Shown here: positions 57,228 through 64,000 of the stretch, in pieces | How the letters are laid out: each line of letters starts with the position of its first letter | Numbering within the stretch: the first letter of the stretch is position 1 | DNA from: Antilocapra americana | Taxonomy: Eukaryota; Chordata; Mammalia; Artiodactyla; Antilocapridae | Reading direction: 5' to 3' | Assembly: GCA_007570785.1 (NCBI GenBank) | Contig: ML664161.1 | Location: 43,499,643-43,563,642 of the forward strand | DNA: 64,000 nt | Translations under genes and position numbers: made by a program | The notes under the pieces: generated by a model | What the model was told of the DNA's origin: nothing | What the model saw: the letters and a program-made list of their open reading frames with translations, nothing else | Databases searched by the model: none

Positions 57228-58290
57228 GTAAGACTGCACTTTCCTTCCAGACTTAGGAGAGAGGTGACTAGGTCAGGTGGTGAGGGGCCCCACCGAGGGA
57301 AGCTGCCCTTGCTGTGTTCAAGGCACAGGCTCGGCATCTAGGGCACGGGGGTCATTGTGAAGTGCAACTTAACACTGGGACATTTTCTTTTCTCTCTTTT
57401 TCTTTTAAACAATGGTTTGTAGGTGAGGTCAAACTCCTGTGATAGGACTATGAGAAATAACTATTCTGAAAGTTTTCCTTTCTCCCAGATCCCTAAGGAG
57501 GATTCTGGTTTTGCTTTTCCACCATCCTTGAGGCTTTTATGAATCTTAATTTTTTTTTTTTTTTTGTAGGGAAAAAGCAGAGAGACAGGGAGATGAGATT
57601 AGGAGAAAATGTTCCTGCTGCTATTTTGTTTGTTTTTGATAAAGGGAGGGAGACAAAGGGGCCAGGGGGCAAAAGACAGAGAAGAGAGAGAAAAGTTTGG
57701 GAGTAAGGACAGAAAAGTGAGGACAGAGAGAGGAGTGGATGAGGGAGAAAGGTAATTGCAGAAAATGTGGCCATGACCTGTGTGTTAAATATTTATTTTC
57801 CTCATAGAGTTTAAGAAAAACAAGAATGATGTTTTTTAGAATTGCTTTTTGGTTGCTGGAGTGGACTTCTATGATTTTGACTCGAGCCTGTGTTTATTCC
57901 ATCAGAATAGCATCACTTCTAGCCCTAAGTGTGTCCTGCCCCAGCTCTAGGGTGCTCTGCTCCTCTCTCTCCTTCTCTTTATGTTTCCTCTCCTCTCTCC
58001 CTTCCTCCATCCTGAGTCAGATTTGTCACGGCTCCAATGGACATCTCCAGACCCCCCGAGCACCCTGGGTAAAGGAGGTTGCTTTCCAGCCTGTGGCCTC
58101 TGTGGCCGGTCACGAGCCTCCATCTCCCCATCTCCCTTTTTTCTTCCTACACTCTTTCAGAATTTTATCCATCCACTCCATAGCTTCAACAGGTGACCCC
58201 AAATAAAATCTGCCATCTACTGAGAATCTACCACATGGTGCTAAGGCATGTCAAAACCTTAACCCATTTCTTTTTCACAACAACTCTTCA
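57228..58290 (+). other. DRD3: DRD3 intron continuing, unassigned part
   Basis: A T15-type run at 57550-57565 and a homopurine-rich stretch at 57565-57750. 57.9-58.2 kb is pyrimidine-rich. No exon or named repeat. The intron runs past the end of the window. Confidence 0.6.
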
Positions 58291-58415
58291 GTCAGTCAGT
58301 TCAGCCACTCAGTCTTGTCCAACTCTTTGTGACCCCATAGACTCCAGCATGCGAGGCTTCCCTGTCCATCACCAACTCCCAGAGCTTACTCAAACTCATT
58401 TCTATCACAGCGGTG
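58291..58415 (-). repeat. BovB 3'-end fragment (Bov-A)
   Basis: 'cagttcagccactcagtctt', 'cctgtccatcaccaactccc' and 'agcttactcaaactcatttc'; short and diverged. Confidence 0.85.
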
Positions 58416-58439
58416 ACACAATAACTTAAGTAATATTAA

Positions 58440-58575
58440 TAGCTTCATTTCCAGCTTCTTGGAATAATGAAGAAACTTTCCCAAGTCACACAGCTTGTAT
58501 GAAGCAGTGCCAGGATTTGAATCTGTGTCTATCTGATTCCCCAGTTAATAATCACAGGCTTTGTGCTAGGCCTGC
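58440..58575 (-). repeat. MIR-like fragment
   Basis: 'aatgaagaaactttcccaag', 'tcacacagcttgtatgaagc', 'aggatttgaatctgtgtcta' in reverse-complement MIR order. Confidence 0.65.
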
Positions 58576-58579
58576 TCAA

Positions 58580-59300
58580 ATCTCCAACCTCACCTCTAGT
58601 CTGATACCCAGACCACATTACTACCTGGATATCCCACTGGCTCCTACGAGGCGAAATGTTAAAAACCAAACCATCAAAGCACCAGACCATCTTGACTGGC
58701 AACGCCATCCTTCTGAACCTTGGATTCTGTTTGGCTCCTCTCTCTTCCTCATCTCCTTGTTCAGATACATTGATGCAGCTAAACAATCAGTGCTTATAGA
58801 CTCCGAAATGGTTTCTAAATATGCCCCACCTTTCCTTTCTTACCTTCCCTGCTTCTTTTAGGCTCCTATGACCTCCCGCCTGAACTTGTGCCACAGCTTC
58901 CTAATAGGCCCTTCAACCACTCTCAGAATTATTCCCCCAGAAATGGAGCCCGAATGTCCACTGCCCTACTCAAAACCCTTCAGGCTCCTTGGCCTGAGGA
59001 ATAAAAATGGAAGTTACCCTCACAGTCTAAGATTCAAAGTTTCCCACGACATGGCCTCACTCTACCTTTGCGATCTCATCTCTTTCTGGGTTGCCCGCTG
59101 GCCCTCTTATGCTCTAAGACTGATCACGCCTGTCCCCTTTTCTGTGAAGCCCTCCCAAATTGTCTACAGCTGAATTCAGTCACCCCTGACCTCCCATGGT
59201 GCTTCCTCTGGAAACATGTCGTGACATCGCAGCCTCCCTTTGCAGGAATCCTGCTGCAGGCCCTCCTCACGGCCCCAGGTGTGACGTTCACATGACCCAC
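58580..59300 (+). repeat. L2-like LINE fragment
   Basis: 'ctactcaaaacccttcaggc', 'ttcccacgacatggcctcac' and 'ttttctgtgaagccctccca' are typical of the L2 3' region. The open frames at 58499-59295 derive from it. Confidence 0.6.
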
Positions 59301-59509
59301 AGTTCTGCCCTAAACTTCCCTGAATGTGTGTAACCAGCGACTGGACATGAAAACCCAACCCTCTGGGGATGCTGCAAACCAATCAGCCAACTTAGTGGTC
59401 TTGGCTTTGATCACTTGATTGGCTATCACTTGACTTTTATTACTTGACTAGCTATGGTGAGAAGGAAAATCAAAGAATGTGTCCATAATGCTAAAACTAA
59501 TACCATTAA
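59301..59509. other. unassigned spacer
   Basis: Contains a small internal repeat of 'cacttgattggctatcactt'-like words at 59410-59455; otherwise nothing. Confidence 0.4.
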
Positions 59510-59645
59510 AGAATGTGTTAAAAATAAAGGGGAACAGTTGTATAACTCTGTAAACATACCAAAAAACCCACATTAATTTTATACTTAGATGAATTGTGTG
59601 GTATGTGAATTATATCTTGATAAAGCTGTTAAAAAGTAAAGGGAT
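59510..59645 (+). repeat. old L1 3' end
   Basis: 'tgtggtatgtgaattatatc' and 'ttgataaagctgttaaaaag' are a recurring old L1 3' terminus. Confidence 0.6.
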
Positions 59646-60098
59646 TGTTAGGGATTTTTATGATATTTTTAGCTCTCTGAGAACATATTCTTCCCATAGC
59701 ATCTATGCCTTTTATGTGATTTCTGGACATTTAGTACATGTTTTCAGAAATATATGATTTACAGAAGTAACAGACTATGTTTGATTTCCTACATCATTAC
59801 CTCCACCACCCAACAATTATACCATCCTAGCTCCTCATCACCTGTAAATGTCCCTGCTATACCTATTTCAGAGCCTTGAACAAGGAATATTAAACTGGAT
59901 CCAGGGATCCCTGTCTGAGGATATCCAATGTGTACACCACAAATATGCACCTTCAGAGAGGATATGAGAATGGAATCAGATCAGCCTTGGAGGAGTGAGG
60001 GAAGAGCTGCATAAAGAGAGCTCAAGGTCAGGCTTTGGGCCAGACTCCTCTGAGCCATTTAGTTCCAACCCTACCCTCTCCCATCTTTGAGAGTGTGC
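59646..60098. other. unassigned non-coding sequence
   Basis: Nothing recognised. Confidence 0.4.
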
Positions 60099-60401
60099 CT
60101 ATACACTCCTGCAATGCGAAGTCAAGTGGGCCTTAGGAAGCATCACTACCAACAAAGCTAGTAGAGGTGATGGAATTTTAGTTGAGCTATTTCAAATCCT
60201 ACGAGATGACGCTGTGAAAGTGCTGCGCTCAATACGCCAGCAAATCTGTAAAACTCCAGTGACTGACTGGAAAAAGTCAGTTTTCATTCCAATCCCAAAG
60301 AAAGGCAATGCAAAAGAATGCTCAAACTACTGCACAATTGCACTCATCTCACATGCTAGCAAAGTAATGCTCAAAATTCTCTAAGCCAGGCTTCAACAGT
60401 A

Positions 60402-60905
60402 ATGAACCATGAACTTCCAGATATTCAAGCTGGAGTTAGAAAAGGCAGAGGAACCAGAGATCAAATCCACTGGATTATCAAAAAAGCAAGAGAGTTCCAG
60501 AAAAACATCTACTTCTGCTTTATTGACTACGCCAAAGCCTTTGACCGTGTGGATCACAGCAAGCTATGGAAAATTCTGAAAGAGATGGGAATACCAGACC
60601 GACTGACCTACCTCCTGAGAAATCTATATGCAGGTCAGGAAGCAACAGATAGAACTGGACATGGAACAACAGACTGGTTCCAAATCAGAAAAGGAGTATG
60701 TCAAGGCTGTGTCTTGTCACCATGCTTATTTAATTTATATGCAGAGTACATCATGAGAAATGTTGGACTGGATGAAGCACAAGCTGGACTCGAGATTGCC
60801 AGGAGAAGTATCAATAACCTCAGATATGCAGATGACACCACCCTTATGGCAGAAAGTGAAGAAGAACTAAAGAGCCTCTTGATGAAAGTGAAAGAGGACG
60901 ATTAA
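60402..60905 (+). pseudogene. BovB reverse transcriptase fragment
   Basis: 167 residues from an internal ATG-region start: 'FCFIDYAKAFDRVDHSKLW' (motif A with catalytic Asp), 'IRKGVCQGCVLSPCLFNLYA' (motif B) and 'NLRYADDTTLM' with YADD at residues 142-145. It lacks the endonuclease. The frame is closed by a TAA carried in a 33-bp insertion; upstream of it there is also a TAA at about 60382. Not functional. Confidence 0.92.
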
Positions 60906-60931
60906 AATAAATAATTTTTTTAAAAAATAAA
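60899..60931 (+). mobile_element. 33-bp micro-insertion with 15-bp target duplication
   Basis: Flanked by perfect copies of gaaagtgaaagagga at 60884-60898 and 60932-60946. The insert ('cgattaaaataaataatttt' then T/A-rich) looks like the last bases of the ruminant L1 3' end seen at 20451-20470. Confidence 0.8.
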
Positions 60932-60935
60932 GAAA

Positions 60936-61298
60936 GTGAAAGAGGAGAGTGGAAAAGTTGGCTTAAAGCTCAACATTCAGAAAACTAAGATCATGGCATC
61001 TGGTCCCATCACTTCATGGCAAATAGGTGGGGAAACAATGGAAACAATGCGAGACTTGATTTTCTTGGGCTCCAAAATCACTGCAGATGGTGACTGCAGC
61101 CATGAAATCAAAAGACGCTTGCTCCTTGGAAGAAAAGCAATGACCAACCTGAACAGCATATTAAAAAGCAGAGATATTACTTTGCCAGCAAAAGTCTATC
61201 TAGTCAAGGCTATGGTTTTTCCAGTAGTCATGTATGGATGTGAGAGTTGGACTATAAAGAAAGCTGAGCACCAAAGAACTGATACTTTTGAACTGTGA
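60936..61298 (+). pseudogene. BovB ORF2 C-terminal part
   Basis: 120 residues in the same frame as the reverse transcriptase piece: 'GLKLNIQKTKIMASGPITSW' and 'KAMTNLNSILKSRDITLPAK'. Homologous to the antisense copy at 56349-56696. Confidence 0.9.
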
Positions 61299-61663
61299 TG
61301 TTGGAAAAGACTCTTAAAAGTCCCTTGGATTGCAAGGAGATCCAACCAGTCAATCCTAAAGGAAATTAGTCCTGAATATTCATTAGCAGGACTGATGCTG
61401 AAGTTGAAATTCTAATACTTTGGTCACCTGATCTGAAGAACTGACTCATTTGAAGAGACCCTGATGCTGGGAAAGATTAAAGGCAGGAGGAGAATGGGAT
61501 GACAGAGGATGAAATGGTTGGATGGCATCACTGACTCGATGGACAAGAGTTTGAGTAAGCTCTGGGAGTTGATGATGGACAGGGAAGCCTGGTGTGCTAC
61601 AGTCCATGGGGTGGCAAAGTTGGACACGACTGAGCGACTGAACTGAACTGAACTACACACTCC

Positions 61664-63456
61664 ACCAGCACACATTCTCACGCATGGGGCTGGCAGGTGA
61701 GGTTGTGCCGGTTGTGGCTGGAGTGTGGGAACTGAATTCAGCCAGGGCTTCATTGCCAGGCCTTGAGTAGATCAAGAGAGGGTACTTTTTTACAACTCAC
61801 CAGCCAGGAGAGGGTATCTTTTTGTAACTTGCACAAAAGCACCATTTTGCTGGCAGCAGCCATGCTTAACGCACACTTCTACTTGCATCACTTAAGATAC
61901 AATCAACAAGAGCAAACTTTGAATTGGCTTCTGTCTCATACAGGAAGAATTCCCAGAATGCACAGCACTCACCTACCTGCAACCTGAGGGATAAGTTCCC
62001 ATCTTAGACCCCAATGGACAAGGATGCTCCCCTCTTGGCTTGTAAGTCTAAAGGAACAAATCCTCACCAACCTTAAAATGTAGCCTCCTCCCTCTTCTAG
62101 GACTGAAAATAGGCCTTGGAAAAGCTGTCTCTATTATCCTTCACAGCAGTTTGCAGTACACAGCATTAAATTCTGTTCATGGGATGCCAAATAGCCAGTC
62201 AATTCATTAAAAATGCAATCATTCATGCAGACCTTTGGTCTTCACACAATGCTAGTCACCCATCTGACAGACTTGACCAAATGGATTCAGCATTTTTTGG
62301 TCATGAAGCCCTGATCTGTAATAACAGGGTAGTAGGAGATAGAAAAGAAAAGGAAATGATAAAAGGGTTTTTGAAAGCAAGTAATACCATTGTCATTAGA
62401 TTCTCAGGCATAGCTCTGGATGCTGGCATTAACGCTGCCTTTTCTTTTCTAAAAAGCAGAGTGGGTGAGCACCACCCCCAGACCCCCCCTCCCTTGGCTC
62501 CCTGCCTCCCAGTGGGCCAACCCCTCCCACCGCACCCTGGGTCAGAGCTAACTTGGGGAGAGGGCTGAGAAAGTGTCAAAGGAGGAGGACAAGATCCGAG
62601 TGAGTGGTGAGAATACGGGTCCTCCGCAAGGATCCCAGGAATAATGCAACCAAATTCATTCACCAGGGAGTTCTTTAAGTGGCTCTCAAATGGCACCCAT
62701 CACACAGGCAAGCCTCCGCGTCTTTGCAGTGAGTACAATAGGTACCGGATGAGTCACAGGCACCTTGGATTTTTTAGTTTGCATCTAAATAAGCACTTTA
62801 TATTTGCAACGGGCTTTCCAGTCATTTGCAAAAAGCTTTCTCCTTCAACAATTCCACGAGGGGAGTCCACAGAACTAAAGATTTATTGAGCCCCCTGTCT
62901 GACCAAATAAAAGGTGGTGAAAAGCAGCGCTCACAGAGCTCGGGGGCTCATTAAACCCAGGCGGGGAGTCAGACTCGGGCCCTCCCTCCCGGCCCAGCCT
63001 CCTGCCTCCCCCGCTGCCGCGTTCTCAGGACGCACCCTCCTCGGTTCCCACACACACCTCCCACCAGCCAATAGGGCTCCAGGCCGAGGTCGAATTCTGC
63101 AAGGACCTGAGACCTTCAGAAAAGTGGCAAGCCCACGAACCACAGTCACAGAACTGGAAGTCAGAAGGGCAGTAAGAGCTTAACTTGTGGGTGCCCACCG
63201 GGGTCCCACAGCCTCCTTAGGTCTGAGCCTAGAACCTGAATATCCCAACTCCCACCCCACCCCGTCTGTGCCAACGAGTGACCCCTTCATTGCTGGAGGT
63301 GAAGATGGAGCTCAGAGGGAGGGGCCTCTGGCCAGGCTGGCACCCAGCTTTTTGGTGCCATTTCCTGGGGGTAAACCAGGCACATCTCCTTTGTCTTCAG
63401 CGTCCTGGTTGCCACTCTGCTGATCCTAACATGAGTGAATCTAAAAGCAGTAGAAA
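61664..63456. other. unassigned; includes a CpG-richer patch
   Basis: No exon recognised. 62930-63090 is GC-rich with about a dozen CpGs. 62140-62460 is balanced, repeat-poor sequence with an open frame (62179-62568) that resembles no known family. Confidence 0.45.
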
Positions 63457-63530
63457 TACTGCGTTGGCCAAAAAGCACGTTCAGATTTTTCCATACCATC
63501 TTTCACATGAACTTTCTGGCCGACCCAATA
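63457..63530. mobile_element. mariner-type MITE
   Basis: About 74 bp between TA dinucleotides. The left end 'tactgcgttggccaaaaag' and the reverse complement of the right end 'tattgggtcggccagaaag' match at 15 of 19 positions; this is the ruminant mariner terminal repeat. No transposase. Confidence 0.82.
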
Positions 63531-63720
63531 GCTACCGTTTCTTTAGCATGTACTTTGGGCCAGGCACCAAGAGCCTGTCATTATGCCGACCCTCACAACA
63601 CCCCAGGAAGGCAGGTGTATCACCGGCATTCTGCAAGTAAAGAGTCTTAAGGCTAGACTGCGCAGGTAAGCTTGCCCAGATCTCACAGCTGGTAGGTGAA
63701 GGAGGAAAGACCCAGGCAGC
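63531..63720 (-). repeat. MIR SINE
   Basis: 'gtactttgggccaggcacca', 'ccctcacaacaccccaggaa' and 'agatctcacagctggtaggt' in reverse-complement MIR order. Confidence 0.7.
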
Positions 63721-63826
63721 CTCTTTCTCCTCTAGCTCACTGCCTTTCTCAGAGGCTCAGCCACCCTCTGGGCCCCCTAGCTCTGAGTCATGCTGCCTGG
63801 CTGGAAATCCTGGCTCTACCACCCCA

Positions 63827-64000
63827 TAGGCTTCCCTGCCTACAGTGCAGGAGACCAGGGTTTGATCCCTGGGTTGGGAAGATCCTCTAGAGGAGGGCAT
63901 GGCAACCCACTCCAGTATTCTTGCCAAGAGAATCCCATGGACAGAGGAGCCTGGTGGGCTGTGCTCACAAACAGTCCGACATGACTGAGCAACTAACACT
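63827..64000 (+). repeat. Bov-tA SINE, to window edge
   Basis: 'ggcttccctgcctacagtgc', 'gggtttgatccctgggttgg' and 'ccgacatgactgagcaacta'; complete except possibly the last tail bases. Confidence 0.93.

Larger units (their letters stand above)
60110..61652 (+). mobile_element. BovB LINE, 5'-truncated, 1.5 kb, sense in DRD3 intron
   Basis: An RTE-clade retrotransposon. It begins within ORF2 ('gaagtcaagtgggccttagg') and ends in the (tgaac)n terminus 'ctgaactgaactgaact'. Flanks ctatacactcc (60099-60109) and ctacacactcc (61653-61663) match 10 of 11. The reverse transcriptase core and the following domain are still open in one frame apart from an inserted stop near 60903. Confidence 0.94.

Noticed and set aside
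62179..62568. 129-codon open frame
   Set aside because: Low-complexity proline-rich end, no domain, no start context.
57228..64000. Third DRD3 coding exon (TM4-TM5)
   Set aside because: Looked for the continuation of the DRY motif and TM4 in all frames; not present, so it lies beyond the window.
1..64000. CRISPR arrays, operons, bacterial-type mobile systems
   Set aside because: The window is mammalian nuclear DNA; no regularly spaced repeats or prokaryotic gene organisation.

Overview
The window is nuclear DNA from a ruminant (Bovidae: cattle, sheep, goat or a close relative). The diagnosis rests on its repeats: many tRNA-derived Bov-tA SINEs, cetartiodactyl CHR-type SINEs, BovB (RTE) LINE copies, and ruminant-type L1 3' ends. 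Older mammalian repeats (MIR, L2, MER5, MER20, old L1) lie between them. Repeat family names are given from recognition of characteristic sequence, not from a database search. The species cannot be decided from the sequence alone.

Only one protein-coding gene is well supported: the dopamine D3 receptor, DRD3, on the + strand. Its first coding exon (ATG at 45477, donor after 45746) encodes residues 1-90, covering the N-terminus, TM1 and TM2. After an 11,368-bp intron, a 113-bp exon (57115-57227) encodes ECL1, TM3 and the start of the DRY motif. The remaining coding exons are not in the window and must lie beyond 64000. Positions 1-45441 are therefore 5' flank and/or 5'-UTR introns of DRD3. I found no second gene there. 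Splice sites and reading phase agree exactly across the two exons.

Layout: 1-4.9 kb is sparse, with MIR and one Bov-tA. A long L2 copy at 4.9-7.25 kb carries two inserted SINEs. SINEs and an old L1 occupy 9.5-12.7 kb. At 14.0-15.3 kb a Tigger-like DNA transposon is split by a Bov-tA and a solo retroviral LTR. At 16.1-22.0 kb an old L1 is broken up by a 5'-inverted younger L1, a BovB tail, an L1 tail and a Bov-tA. At 22.6-23.9 kb a second L1 with a perfect 16-bp target duplication contains a U6 snRNA/L1 chimeric pseudogene. The 24-45 kb stretch is mostly unassigned sequence with scattered SINE, MIR, MER5 and MER20 copies. The DRD3 intron (45.7-57.1 kb) holds SINEs, L1 tails, an antisense BovB fragment and a possible gypsy-like fossil. 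The 57-64 kb stretch holds an L2, a 1.5-kb BovB with a recognisable reverse transcriptase, and a mariner MITE.

I found no undescribed multi-gene system. The most useful observations concern retrotransposition history (U6/L1 chimera, twin-primed L1, a 33-bp micro-insertion, a target site used twice, a fold-back SINE) and DRD3 itself (Gly at codon 9; a frame-shifting 113-bp exon). Several long stretches hold nothing I can identify, and these are stated as such.
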